Source of the DNA: Chitinophagaceae bacterium
Lineage (GTDB): Bacteria; Bacteroidota; Bacteroidia; Chitinophagales; Chitinophagaceae
Assembly (NCBI GenBank): GCA_014879565.1
Contig: JACSRW010000008.1
Span: 1-34,868 of the forward strand
DNA: 34,868 nucleotides
Direction of reading: 5' to 3'
A program made the translations under genes and the position numbers. Of this stretch, positions 1 to 8,855 are shown one piece after another. Within the stretch, counting starts at the first letter, position 1. Every line of letters begins with the position of its first letter. A model generated the notes under the pieces. The model was not told the origin of the DNA and ran no database searches. It saw only the letters and a list, made by a program, of their open reading frames with translations.

Positions 1-56
1 CCCCACTCCCCACTCCCCACTCTCCACTCTCCACTCTCCACTCCCTCCTCCCCACT
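1..56 (+). repeat. Heptanucleotide tandem repeat (CYCCACT), 8 units
   Basis: Eight head-to-tail 7-base units: three CCCCACT, three CTCCACT, one CCCTCCT and one CCCCACT. The array starts at the window edge, so it may extend upstream. It lies 61 bases before a start codon. Read as NNN(A/T)CTN it belongs to the same degenerate heptamer class as 8856-8883, 25140-25174 and 26148-26268. Confidence 0.9.
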
Positions 57-117
57 TTTACATTTCCTTTAGACTTCACTGGCATCATTTTCGTTTCTAT
101 TCTGAAAACCATTCAGC

Positions 118-600
118 ATGAAGAAAATCAAAGTCACCTTAATCGCCCTTCTGGGGGCGGGCCTTTTTTTCACCGCCTCTGCACAGGAATACAAAACAGC
201 CGTAGGGGTTCGCCTCAGCAGTTCCAATGCCATGGTGAATAACGCGGTATCCGTTAAACATTTTATAAAACCCAACCTGGCCGTTGAGGGATTACTTTCC
301 TTCGGGGATCCCCTGGCAATCGGCGCCTTATTGCAGCTGCATCAGCCCCTGAGTGCCCAGGGACTCAGCTGGTTTTACGGAGGCGGGGCCTATCTGGCTT
401 TTATTAAAACGGTAAACACCACTACCCAAAAGACAAGTACGGATCCTAACCTCGGGGCACAGGGAGTCATCGGACTGGATTATAAGTTTCCGAATATTCC
501 GCTTAATCTGTCGCTCGACTGGAAACCGGAGCTGAATATTGTAACGGATATCAATTTTGAGCCGGCCGCGATCGGGCTGACAGCCCGGTTTACCTTCTGA
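118..600 (+). CDS. Small outer-membrane beta-barrel protein
   Basis: A 160-residue exported protein. Residues 1-22 form a clear signal peptide (MKKIK, then a hydrophobic stretch ending in SAQ). The rest alternates short Gly/aromatic strands and turns and ends in a C-terminal phenylalanine (ARFTF), as expected for a small barrel of the porin/OmpW-like outer-membrane class. No catalytic motif is visible, so the role is probably structural or unknown. The ATG at 118 is chosen because the signal peptide begins there. The gene stands alone and is closed by a good terminator at 632-661. The class is fairly sure from the signal peptide and strand pattern; the exact family is not recognised. Confidence 0.8.
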   Translation: MKKIKVTLIALLGAGLFFTASAQEYKTAVGVRLSSSNAMVNNAVSVKHFIKPNLAVEGLLSFGDPLAIGALLQLHQPLSAQGLSWFYGGGAYLAFIKTVNTTTQKTSTDPNLGAQGVIGLDYKFPNIPLNLSLDWKPELNIVTDINFEPAAIGLTARFTF

Positions 601-631
601 TCGAATTATCCTTTGATGGATCTGGACGGAT

Positions 632-661
632 GGGCTGTATCTTCAGATACGGCCCTTTTTT
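632..661 (+). terminator. Rho-independent terminator
   Basis: A 10-bp stem (GGGCTGTATC with GATACGGCCC, one G-U pair), a TTCA loop and a run of six T. It lies 31 bases after the beta-barrel stop codon. Confidence 0.85.
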
Positions 662-782
662 ATATGCTGACTTTACTTTTCAACATTTAATCTTACAAGT
701 TCTCAACCTGTTTGCAAATTCTTTCCGGTTTTTGCGTTTTTTTGCGGGAATCCCCTTATTTTAGAGGGGCTAAAACTAACGA

Positions 783-1532
783 ATGCTTAAAAAAGAAAGG
801 CAGGCCTATATATTGCACCAGGTCAACCTGCACAATAAGGTCCTTTCCTCTACCCTCTGCACAGAGATCAATGTGTCGGAGGATACCATTCGTCGTGACC
901 TCCAGGAACTGGCGGAAGAAGGCAAAATCATCAAGGTACACGGAGGCGCACTTTCCCACTCTTTTAATGAAGTTTCATTCCCGGTAAACGGGGTTTATTC
1001 CCAGCATCAGAAACGGGTGATTGCACAGAAAGCGGTCAGCCTGATTCAGAACGGGATGTTTGTGCTGACCAGCGGCGGCACCACGATAATGGAGCTTGCC
1101 CGGAATCTGCCCCCTCAGTTAAAGGCAACATTTATTTCCGGCAGCATTCCGGTAATCCTTGAGTATATGCATCACCCTAATATTGAGGTGATTTTAATCG
1201 GAGATAAAATTTCAAAAAACTCAAAAATAACAGTTGGTTCTGAGGCGATTGCGAAAATAAAACAAATGAAACCCGATCTCTGTTTTCTGGGCACCAACGC
1301 GATTGATGCCGAGCACGGGATTACAGATAATGATTGGGAGGTGGTGCAGCTAAAGAAGGCCATGATCGAGTCTTCTAAGAAGGTGGTCTGTCTGAGTATA
1401 GCCGAAAAAATCAATACCGTTCAGCCCATCCGGGTTTGTGGTATGGATGAAATAGATATATTGGTAACGGAACTGGATCCGGAAAATCCTTTGCTTCGGC
1501 CATTTAATGAAGCGGGTATCCGGGTTTTATAA
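783..1532 (+). CDS. DeoR/GlpR-family transcriptional regulator
   Basis: A 249-residue protein of normal DeoR-family length. Residues about 3-57 are the DeoR-type winged helix-turn-helix, with the recognition-helix signature VSEDTIRRDLQEL followed by KVHGGA. Residues about 75-232 are the DeoRC sugar-phosphate sensor domain, with the SGGTT and FLGTNAID segments typical of its ligand pocket. Family members usually repress sugar or nucleoside catabolism genes and are released by a phosphorylated sugar. Only 47 bases separate it from the susC start, with no terminator and no clear promoter between them, so it is probably the first gene of that operon and its local regulator (inference). A small hairpin (CCCCT/AGGGG, 754-771) sits just before the ATG and could be an operator or part of the promoter. 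Confidence 0.92.
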   Translation: MLKKERQAYILHQVNLHNKVLSSTLCTEINVSEDTIRRDLQELAEEGKIIKVHGGALSHSFNEVSFPVNGVYSQHQKRVIAQKAVSLIQNGMFVLTSGGTTIMELARNLPPQLKATFISGSIPVILEYMHHPNIEVILIGDKISKNSKITVGSEAIAKIKQMKPDLCFLGTNAIDAEHGITDNDWEVVQLKKAMIESSKKVVCLSIAEKINTVQPIRVCGMDEIDILVTELDPENPLLRPFNEAGIRVL

Positions 1533-1579
1533 TTAACTTGTAAACTGCTTATTTAACCATAATTACTAAAAAAACAGCT

Positions 1580-4500
1580 ATGAGAAAAGTTCTCCAGTTA
1601 TTCCTGGCCCTCTCGCTGACGCTGCTTTTATTGCCGCAGACCATGCAGGCACAGGAGCGGACGATCACGGGCACTATTGTGGCAGAGGACAGTAAGGCCC
1701 CGCTGGCCGGTGTTACCGTAAGGGTAAAAGGCACCCGGAAGATTACACAAACGGATGCCAATGGTAAATTCACCCTTAGGGTAAGTCCTGGTGAAGTCAT
1801 TCAGGTTTCTTATGTTGGTTATGTTACGACCGATATTAAACCGGGTGATAGCGGTACCCTTGGAATCAGTCTGAAAACGGCTGATAATACAATGGGGGAA
1901 GTCGTGGTAACGGCAATGGATATTAAAAGGAATCCCCGTTCTCTTGGTTATTCCGTTCAAAAGGTAGATGGCACAGAAATCCAGGAGACACAACGGGAGA
2001 ACTTCCTGAATAGCCTGGGTGGCAGGGTGGCTGGTCTGACAATAGATCCTACATCCGGTACAGCTGGTGCTTCAACTTCAATAGTTCTTCGGGGCTACAA
2101 TTCACTTTCCCTTAGTAACCAACCCTTGTATGTGGTGGACGGTGTGGTACTGGATAACTCTACGATCAATGAAACATCTGGAGGTGGGCAGGATATTGGT
2201 CTTGCTTCAGACAGGCCCAATCGGAACACTGATTATCAGAACAGGATAGCTGACCTGAATCCCAGCGATATTGAAACGGTTACTATCCTGAAAGGGCCGG
2301 AAGCAACGGCGCTGTATGGAAGTCAGGCCAGTTCCGGTGCCATTGTTATAACCACCCGTAAGGCTAAAACCAATAAACTGGGCATACAATATGACAACAA
2401 TTTCCGATTCCAGAAAGTCACAAGGTGGCCGGAAACACTGGATGAATATGAGAACGGTCAGAACGGTGTTGCATCAAATGTGTATACCTATTTTGGACCC
2501 AAATATGCGGAAGGCACCCAATTGTATGATAATAAGGACGCCTTTTTCCGCACCGGTACCGCTCAAACCCATAATCTGGGTGCGGATTTTGGAATCGGCG
2601 AGTCTAAATTCCGGGTATCCGGAAGCTATTTCAATCAGAAAGGTGTTGTTCCCGAAAATGATTATAAACGTCTGACTTTACGAATATCCAACACAACTAA
2701 GTTTTTCAAAGGCAAACTTGAACTTTCGCCCTCTTTCGCTTATACCAACACAGACAACAACAAAGTATTGAGAAGTGCAGGCGGATACCTCCTTAGTTTG
2801 CTGATCTGGCCCACAACAAATGACATCCGCAATTTTGAGGATCCCAACGGGGACAAGCTCGGTTTGTTCAACTCAAATCCCAATGCGGATTATGACAACC
2901 CACTTTTCAATGTGAAAAAGAACAGGGCTTATGATAATACGGACAGGATGACATATACAATGGGTGTAAACTTTACCCCGTACAGCTGGCTGAGTCTTAG
3001 CGGACGGTTTGGCTATGACACGTATAAAATGTATGGCTACCAGTTTTATCACCCGCAGTCCTATTACCTCTCCGCTGCTACCGGCGGTACATTGGATAAT
3101 TACTGGCGTAAATATTATGGATACAATCATACCATCACTGCCACCGGCAAGAAAAAGCTGGGCAAACATACTGAACTGAAGCTGATGGCCGGTACCATGT
3201 GGCAGGATTATGAAACCCAGATGTTTTCCATTTATGGAACCAATATCGTTGACAATGTTCAGACTGATGGTAAAATGTATAAAAACGGAAGTGTGATTAC
3301 CGACCAGCAGCTCCAGGAACTTATGGGCAATTACATGGATAGTTCCGTGACAAGAACCAATACACGCCAGCGGCTGCTCCAAAATAACTCAGGACGGTAT
3401 AATCAAAGCATACTCAGGCAGTTTGCCTATTTTGGTGAATTCTCTGTTAGTTATAAGAATTTTGCCTTTCTTTCCTATACACATCGCTTTGAGGAAGCTT
3501 CTACATTACCGGAAAAAAACCGCAAGTATAATTATCCAGGAGGAAGTCTCAGTCTTATCATGAGTGACATCATTCCCGGCCTTAAAAAAGGAAGCATCCT
3601 GAGTTACTGGAAACTCCGGACCTCACTTGCCGGAACGGCACGTTTGAATCCCCCCTATTCAACCCAGTCTGTATTTGTTAACAACTTTGCAAGTGGCGGT
3701 GGTTATTCCTATGGATTTTTCAATAACAATGCCGACCTCGAACCTGAAAGACAAAAAACCTATGAACTGGGTACTGAATTCAGGTTATTCAGCAGCCGGC
3801 TTAATCTTGATGTAACCTATTACAACACGCTCAATAAAGGTCAGATCATAAATGCTTTTCGTCTGAGCTATGGTACCGGCTTCGTTCTCAACACACAAAA
3901 TGCGGCCAGTACCCGAAACCAGGGTGTGGAAGTTGCCCTCAGTTTTGATGTATTGAAAAAGACCGGGCTAAAATGGAATACCCGGATGAATTTCAATAAA
4001 ATGTGGAACAAGGTAGAAGATATGCCCCGTAACGTTGCTGAATACTATATCGCTGATACATGGTTATACGGCAACGCCCGTGGCGGACTTGTATTTGGTG
4101 GCGCGACCACTACAATCACATCTTATGGATATGCCCGGAATACGGCCGGTCAGATCCTGATCAATCCGCTGAACGGTCTCCCTGTTGTGGATGCAACATT
4201 TAAAGTCAGAGGCGACAGGAACCCGGATTTCACCCTTGGATGGCTCAATAATTTCAGCTGGAAAAGGTGGAAACTCAGCATGCTCTGGGATCTGAAAGTC
4301 GGCGGTGATATTTTCAACGGTAACAATATGTTCCTGACACGTACCGGCCGGAGTAAACTGACGGCGGACAGGATGCAGCCACGCGTAATTGCTGGTGTAC
4401 TGAATAACGGTTTGCAGAACTCAGCCACACCCACTCAGAACACTATCGTAATTAATCCTTATTTCCAGCAGGATTATTACACAACCATGCCGGAAGAAGC

Positions 4501-4765
4501 TTTTATTGAGAAAGATGTGAACTGGTTCCGAATGCGTGATCTTAGCATCAGTTATACATTCTCTCAGAATTTCATCAAAGGAATCAAGAACCTGAGTGCA
4601 TTTTTTACTGCCAATGATCTGATTCTGATGACTAATTATAGCGGTGCGGATCCGATGGTTAACGGAAATACCTCGGGTAGCCGCGGGGTTGGAGCTTTTG
4701 GCTTTGACTATGGAACGCTCCCGGCAGCCGTAACGTTCAATTTTGGTTTCCGGGCCTCTTTATAA
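1580..4765 (+). CDS. SusC/RagA-family TonB-linked outer-membrane transporter
   Basis: A 1061-residue protein of usual SusC size. The order is: signal peptide (1-25, ending MQAQ); a carboxypeptidase-regulatory-like beta-sandwich (about 27-105, with the family signature VSYVGYVT); a TonB-box-like VVVTAMD segment near 108; a plug domain (about 115-260, containing LRGYNSL, LYVVDGVV and ALYGSQASSGAIVITT); then a long beta-barrel to the C-terminal FGFRASL. SusC proteins import oligosaccharides or peptides across the outer membrane using TonB energy, with a SusD lipoprotein as lid. The partner susD starts 22 bases downstream. There is no glycoside hydrolase, sulfatase or peptidase beside the pair, so the substrate cannot be read from context; the DeoR neighbour hints at a sugar. 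Confidence 0.96.
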   Translation: MRKVLQLFLALSLTLLLLPQTMQAQERTITGTIVAEDSKAPLAGVTVRVKGTRKITQTDANGKFTLRVSPGEVIQVSYVGYVTTDIKPGDSGTLGISLKTADNTMGEVVVTAMDIKRNPRSLGYSVQKVDGTEIQETQRENFLNSLGGRVAGLTIDPTSGTAGASTSIVLRGYNSLSLSNQPLYVVDGVVLDNSTINETSGGGQDIGLASDRPNRNTDYQNRIADLNPSDIETVTILKGPEATALYGSQASSGAIVITTRKAKTNKLGIQYDNNFRFQKVTRWPETLDEYENGQNGVASNVYTYFGPKYAEGTQLYDNKDAFFRTGTAQTHNLGADFGIGESKFRVSGSYFNQKGVVPENDYKRLTLRISNTTKFFKGKLELSPSFAYTNTDNNKVLRSAGGYLLSLLIWPTTNDIRNFEDPNGDKLGLFNSNPNADYDNPLFNVKKNRAYDNTDRMTYTMGVNFTPYSWLSLSGRFGYDTYKMYGYQFYHPQSYYLSAATGGTLDNYWRKYYGYNHTITATGKKKLGKHTELKLMAGTMWQDYETQMFSIYGTNIVDNVQTDGKMYKNGSVITDQQLQELMGNYMDSSVTRTNTRQRLLQNNSGRYNQSILRQFAYFGEFSVSYKNFAFLSYTHRFEEASTLPEKNRKYNYPGGSLSLIMSDIIPGLKKGSILSYWKLRTSLAGTARLNPPYSTQSVFVNNFASGGGYSYGFFNNNADLEPERQKTYELGTEFRLFSSRLNLDVTYYNTLNKGQIINAFRLSYGTGFVLNTQNAASTRNQGVEVALSFDVLKKTGLKWNTRMNFNKMWNKVEDMPRNVAEYYIADTWLYGNARGGLVFGGATTTITSYGYARNTAGQILINPLNGLPVVDATFKVRGDRNPDFTLGWLNNFSWKRWKLSMLWDLKVGGDIFNGNNMFLTRTGRSKLTADRMQPRVIAGVLNNGLQNSATPTQNTIVINPYFQQDYYTTMPEEAFIEKDVNWFRMRDLSISYTFSQNFIKGIKNLSAFFTANDLILMTNYSGADPMVNGNTSGSRGVGAFGFDYGTLPAAVTFNFGFRASL

Positions 4766-4787
4766 TCATTCAAAAACTCATTTACAT

Positions 4788-6422
4788 ATGAAAAAATTAT
4801 TATTAAACTTTGGTCTCATGGTCTCAGCCGCTGCACTGCTGGGATCCTGCAGCAAGAAAGTGGATGAGGCATTTCTTAATCCGAATGCCTCCACCCGGGT
4901 GCCTGTAGAAACGCTACTGCCTGGTATTATCGGCAATATGGTAGGCAGTTCCTCTGCCCAGGGCAGTTCGTATGGTACAGCCTATGATGGATTGTATATA
5001 GGACGGTATGTGAATTTCTGGGCTACCAATACCACCAATTACCAATACGACAGGTTGAGCGGCGCAACAGGAGCCAGTGACCTGTTCGGTTCTATTTGGG
5101 CCATGCATTATTATGGTATGGGACAAAATCTCGGTCGTATGATTGACTGGGCTGCGGAAGAAGAAAAATGGGATTATGTGGGAGTGGGTTATGCAATTCG
5201 TGCCTGGAGCTGGTACACCTTAACCATGATGTATGGGGAAGCAATTCTTAAACAGGCTTTTGATCCGAATCGCCGCGTTTTTGAGTATGATTCACAAGAA
5301 GAAATTCTCGCTGAATCCCGCCGCCTTTGCCATATCGCCATTAATTACCTGAACAGGACTGATGGTAATGTAAGTCAGCAAAATCTGGCACTTGGTGATC
5401 AGTACTTTAATGGTGGTGATGTAAACAAATGGAAAAAATTTGCCTATACTGTACTGGCCAGGACTTATCACCTGACAAATAAACCCAACTACAAAACAGA
5501 AATGGCCGATTCCGTAATTTTTTACTGCGATAAGGCAATTACCTCCAATGCAGACAATGCTATTGCCACTTTTGCCAATAGCGGCATATCCGGTACATCA
5601 AATTTTTACGGCCAACTGCGTAACAATGCCGGTTTGCTGCGCCAGACCCGTTTTATTGCAGATCTGATGTCAGGTGTAAACACTATGTTTCCCGGTGCTG
5701 CAGATCCCCGGGCCCCATATATAATCCGGGAAAACAACAATGGAACCTATAAAGGCGTAAGACTTGTTAAGGGTACTGACGGCCTTTCAACCAATGATCA
5801 GCCGAGAAACTTCTGGGGTGGTTTATTCAGTTCCACATCCACCGCCGCAACAGATGCCCGCTATATATTCCAAAATGGAGCTCCTTATCCAATTATTACC
5901 GCAGCAGAAATAGCCTTTATGAAGGCGGAGGCGCTCTGGTATAAAGGGGACAAAGCTGCTGCATTAACGGCCTACCAAAACGGTATCAGTCTGAGTTTTG
6001 ATTTCCTTACCGGAACTGCTGATTACCATAGCAAGGTACCTGCCGCCATGCAAATCACACCGGCAGCAAAAGCTGCTTATCTGGCCAACCCGGTGGTTGT
6101 ACCTACAGCCAATAATCTCACGCTATCTCATATTATGCTGCAGAAATTTATTTCACAATACGCCTATGGTATGCATATAACCTGGGTAGATATGCGCCGG
6201 TATCATTACACAGACCTGGATCCGGTAACCGGCAGCCAGGTTTACGCTGATTTAACCTTACCGGTTGGTTCAGAATTATGGCCGGACAATGTCGGTAAAT
6301 GGCCTTATCGGGCCCGCCCCAGGTATAATTCAGAATTCCTCTATAATATTGTGGCGCTGGATCAGGTAGGAGGAAGACTGCTTGATTATCACACAAAAGA
6401 AATGTGGTTCTCACAACCCTAA
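4788..6422 (+). CDS. SusD/RagB-family outer-membrane lipoprotein
   Basis: A 544-residue substrate-binding lipoprotein that pairs with the SusC channel. The lipoprotein signal is MKKLLLNF followed by a hydrophobic core and the lipobox LGSC, with Cys21 as the lipidated residue. The body has the SusD-type helical pattern (NPNAS near the N-terminus, VGVGYAIRAWSWYTLTMMYG in the TPR core). The C-terminal part resembles the SusD-like_2 branch (AEIAFMKAEALWYKGD, then WVDMRRYHY). The reading frame is open upstream to 4743, but that would overlap susC and bury the signal peptide, so the ATG at 4788 is chosen. It is translationally close to susC and the DUF4397 lipoprotein. Confidence 0.94.
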   Translation: MKKLLLNFGLMVSAAALLGSCSKKVDEAFLNPNASTRVPVETLLPGIIGNMVGSSSAQGSSYGTAYDGLYIGRYVNFWATNTTNYQYDRLSGATGASDLFGSIWAMHYYGMGQNLGRMIDWAAEEEKWDYVGVGYAIRAWSWYTLTMMYGEAILKQAFDPNRRVFEYDSQEEILAESRRLCHIAINYLNRTDGNVSQQNLALGDQYFNGGDVNKWKKFAYTVLARTYHLTNKPNYKTEMADSVIFYCDKAITSNADNAIATFANSGISGTSNFYGQLRNNAGLLRQTRFIADLMSGVNTMFPGAADPRAPYIIRENNNGTYKGVRLVKGTDGLSTNDQPRNFWGGLFSSTSTAATDARYIFQNGAPYPIITAAEIAFMKAEALWYKGDKAAALTAYQNGISLSFDFLTGTADYHSKVPAAMQITPAAKAAYLANPVVVPTANNLTLSHIMLQKFISQYAYGMHITWVDMRRYHYTDLDPVTGSQVYADLTLPVGSELWPDNVGKWPYRARPRYNSEFLYNIVALDQVGGRLLDYHTKEMWFSQP

Positions 6423-6444
6423 TATTTATTTCAAAATACTTTAT

Positions 6445-7230
6445 ATGAAGAATTTAAATATAACAATATCCGTTGCCGGCTTACTTTTTAGCGCAGCGGT
6501 ATTATCAGGCTGTACTAAAACCTTTGACGAGAAGGTTAGTCAGCAAAGAAATTTCAGCAATAGCAGTTTGCTGCAACTATACAATGCAACTGTCGGTACT
6601 TCCCGTAACTATATCTATGTTGATTCTAAACCGCTGAACGGAGCAGCTATTGCATATGGAGGAATTTTCCCGGGAACCGGTTACGGTTTTGCAGTTCCCA
6701 TTGGTCTTAAAAATTTCCTGATCCGGGATACCCTTTCTACTTCAACACAGTCTCAGCTCTCTTTTGCTGAAAATCTGCAATCTGGCAGAAATTACACCAT
6801 TTTTATGTATGACACCTCAACTGCAACCAAACAAAAGACGGTGGAAACAGCTTTAGTTATACCAGCTGATACAACTGCAAGGATTCGGTTCGCCAATTTT
6901 GTTTATAATCCCGGGATCATTCCGGCAGTTGACGTTTATTCACAAAACAGAAAACAGAATATTTTTACCAATATAGCTGTTACAGATGTTACCAGTTTCA
7001 TCCCCTACGCTTCCGGACAAACCGACACATTCTATATTCGGTCTACTGGTACGAATACCAATCTGCAAAACCTGGTACCGACACCTGCACCTGGTACCTG
7101 GACTGATATCAGGGTTATCTTAACACCCACCCAGAAGAGAAGTTATACAATTATATTCAGAGGTGGATATAGGGCCACGACTTCTACCAATGCTACGGTG
7201 AGGACACTAGCAGCATTTCCTAATAATTAA
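6445..7230 (+). CDS. DUF4397-containing lipoprotein
   Basis: A 261-residue predicted lipoprotein: positively charged start MKNLN, hydrophobic core, lipobox LSGC with Cys20. The C-terminal half (from about residue 145) carries the DUF4397 pattern of bacterial surface proteins, with IRFANFVYNPGIIPAVDVY. Such lipoproteins often follow susD genes in Bacteroidota and may help bind the substrate at the surface, but no activity is established. The open frame reaches back to 6382 inside susD; the ATG at 6445, 22 bases after the susD stop, fits the signal peptide. It is the last gene of the DeoR-susC-susD transcript, which ends at the terminator at 7248-7284. Confidence 0.85.
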   Translation: MKNLNITISVAGLLFSAAVLSGCTKTFDEKVSQQRNFSNSSLLQLYNATVGTSRNYIYVDSKPLNGAAIAYGGIFPGTGYGFAVPIGLKNFLIRDTLSTSTQSQLSFAENLQSGRNYTIFMYDTSTATKQKTVETALVIPADTTARIRFANFVYNPGIIPAVDVYSQNRKQNIFTNIAVTDVTSFIPYASGQTDTFYIRSTGTNTNLQNLVPTPAPGTWTDIRVILTPTQKRSYTIIFRGGYRATTSTNATVRTLAAFPNN

Positions 7231-7247
7231 AAAACAAACGATCTAAT

Positions 7248-7284
7248 AAAAAGGAGTTGTCAGTTTTGACTGCTCCTTTTTTTT
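7248..7284. terminator. Rho-independent terminator between convergent genes
   Basis: The stem AAAAAGGAG...CTCCTTTTT continues inward with a wobble pair and one mismatch. It ends in eight T on the + strand and carries an A-run on the 5' side, so it could stop transcription both ways, closing the susCD operon and the convergent spmAB-like gene (stop at 7298). Confidence 0.8.
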
Positions 7285-7297
7285 GTTTCTTTTCATT

Positions 7298-8698
7298 TTA
7301 TCCAAAGAAAATATAAGCCATTGTAATCGCGGTAATGATCCCCGCCAGATCCGCCAGCAGCATGGTGCCTACCGCATAACGGGTATTCTTGATACCCACC
7401 GCACCGAAATAAACCGCGATAATGTAGAATGTGGTGTCGGAAGAACCCCTGAATACAGAAGCCAGGTTACCGGCAAAAGAATCCACTCCCTGCGCATTCA
7501 GGGTATCAATCATCATGGCCCGGGCACCACTGCCGCTGAGGGGTTTGAGCAGGGCTGTGGGCAAGGCATCCACCACCCGGGTGTCACCGCCGAAAAAGAC
7601 AAAAGCCGATTTGATCGCATCCATCACATAGTCAAAGGCGCCGCTGTTACGCAGCAGGCTGATGGCCACGAGCAATCCGACGAGATAGGGAATTATCCGT
7701 ACCGCTGTTTCAAATCCCCCTTTGGCTCCGTCTACAAACGCGTCAAAAACCGGTGCTTTCTTATATACCGCCCCCGCTATAATCAGTAAAAAAATCAGCA
7801 GGATGATCCCATTGCTCAGACTGGTACTGAATAACTGTACTCCTTTGGCATCGAGCGAACGGATATAGAGAATCAGGGCCGAGAATACCGCCGTAATACC
7901 CAGCACCCAGCCCATGATTACCGGCTGAAAAATCCGGATTCGTTGCCGCAGTGATACCAGGAATAAAGCGGCGATCGTTGCCGCAAAAGTGGCAATCATG
8001 CAGGGAATAAAAATATCAGTCGGGTGCTGTGATTTCAACGCCACCCTGTCCGCAATGATGATTGTGGGAATCAGGGTCAGTCCCGATGCATGCAGACACA
8101 AAAACATTAGCTGCGGATTGGTGGCCCTTGTCTTATCGGGGTTCAGCTCCTGCAAACTTTCCATGGCCCGGATACCAAAGGGGGTGGCCGCATTGTCCAG
8201 TCCCATAAGATTGGCGGAAAAATTCATCACCATATGTCCCATAGAAGGATGGCCTTTGGGCACTTCCGGAAAGATCCGGGAGAAAAATGGACCTATGATT
8301 CTTGAGAGAAACCGGATGCCTCCCGCCTTCTCCGCGATATTCATAAAGCCCATAAACAAAGCCATGATCCCGATCAGCCCGATACATAAGGTCACCGCAT
8401 CCCTCGTTGTTTCAAAGATGCCATTGGCCGGCAATAAACGGTAAACCCGGTACTGCCCCTCGCCGGCTTTCACTACTTTTTCCTTACCCCAAACTGCCTG
8501 CTTTTGTACAGCCAGCTGTACATGCACGATGGCGGGTACCGACGCTGAATCCAGGCTGCGGGCGGACACCGTGTCTGAATTCTTTCCCGTCACCAGGTGA
8601 CTGAATAATTGTCCCTGGCCTGGTTCAAAAACAAAACGAGCCGACGCCACCAGGAGGGCTATGAGAATGAAGGCGGTCCAGATTCTGCTTAAAGCCAT
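7298..8698 (-). CDS. SpmA/SpmB-like fused nucleoside-recognition (Gate) membrane protein
   Basis: A 466-residue polytopic membrane protein. The first half (about 55-255) matches SpmA, with GFMNIAEKAGG and the family signature FSANLMGLDNAATPFG. The second half (about 285-466) matches SpmB, with GAKGGFETAVRIIPYLVG and LKPLSGSGARAM. In spore formers these are two genes needed for spore dehydration; in non-sporulating Bacteroidota the fused form is common and its substrate is unknown. Residues 30-100 are a periplasmic-looking insert after the first membrane helix. An octamer repeat (8705-8744) lies immediately upstream of the start codon. Identity to the family is firm; function is open. Confidence 0.9.
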   Translation of the reverse strand: MALSRIWTAFILIALLVASARFVFEPGQGQLFSHLVTGKNSDTVSARSLDSASVPAIVHVQLAVQKQAVWGKEKVVKAGEGQYRVYRLLPANGIFETTRDAVTLCIGLIGIMALFMGFMNIAEKAGGIRFLSRIIGPFFSRIFPEVPKGHPSMGHMVMNFSANLMGLDNAATPFGIRAMESLQELNPDKTRATNPQLMFLCLHASGLTLIPTIIIADRVALKSQHPTDIFIPCMIATFAATIAALFLVSLRQRIRIFQPVIMGWVLGITAVFSALILYIRSLDAKGVQLFSTSLSNGIILLIFLLIIAGAVYKKAPVFDAFVDGAKGGFETAVRIIPYLVGLLVAISLLRNSGAFDYVMDAIKSAFVFFGGDTRVVDALPTALLKPLSGSGARAMMIDTLNAQGVDSFAGNLASVFRGSSDTTFYIIAVYFGAVGIKNTRYAVGTMLLADLAGIITAITMAYIFFG

Positions 8699-8704
8699 AG
8701 TGTT

Positions 8705-8744
8705 GGGTTGAGGGGTTGAGAAGTTGAGAGGTTGAGAGGTTTGG
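8705..8744 (+). repeat. Octanucleotide tandem repeat (GGGTTGAG-like), 5 units
   Basis: Five 8-base units: GGGTTGAG twice, AAGTTGAG, AGGTTGAG and AGGTTTGG. The array sits seven bases upstream of the minus-strand start codon at 8698, in the likely leader of the spmAB-like gene. The same octamer recurs at 25081-25125 in front of thrC. Confidence 0.85.
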
Positions 8745-8814
8745 TGTTGATAATCAGGGTTTGAAGATAAAGAGTTTTCAGGCTAAATGTACACCGGAGC
8801 TGATTGATTTGACT

Positions 8815-8822
8815 TATCTTTG
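8815..8822 (+). promoter_or_regulatory. Bacteroidota -7 promoter element for ychF
   Basis: TATCTTTG matches the Bacteroidota -7 consensus TAnnTTTG exactly. No clear TTTG -33 box is found at the expected 19-21 base distance. It would start transcription near 8829, 58 bases before ychF, putting the heptamer repeat 8856-8883 in the untranslated leader. Confidence 0.45.
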
Positions 8823-8855
8823 CGCACTTTTCGGCGCAGGATCACGGTCCGGCTG

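Noticed and set aside
4743-4787. Upstream extension of the susD frame
   Set aside because: It overlaps the end of susC and would place the lipoprotein signal internally; the ATG at 4788 is better.
1580-7230. A full polysaccharide utilisation locus
   Set aside because: No carbohydrate-active enzyme, sulfatase or hybrid two-component regulator is present, so only a SusCD transport operon is claimed.
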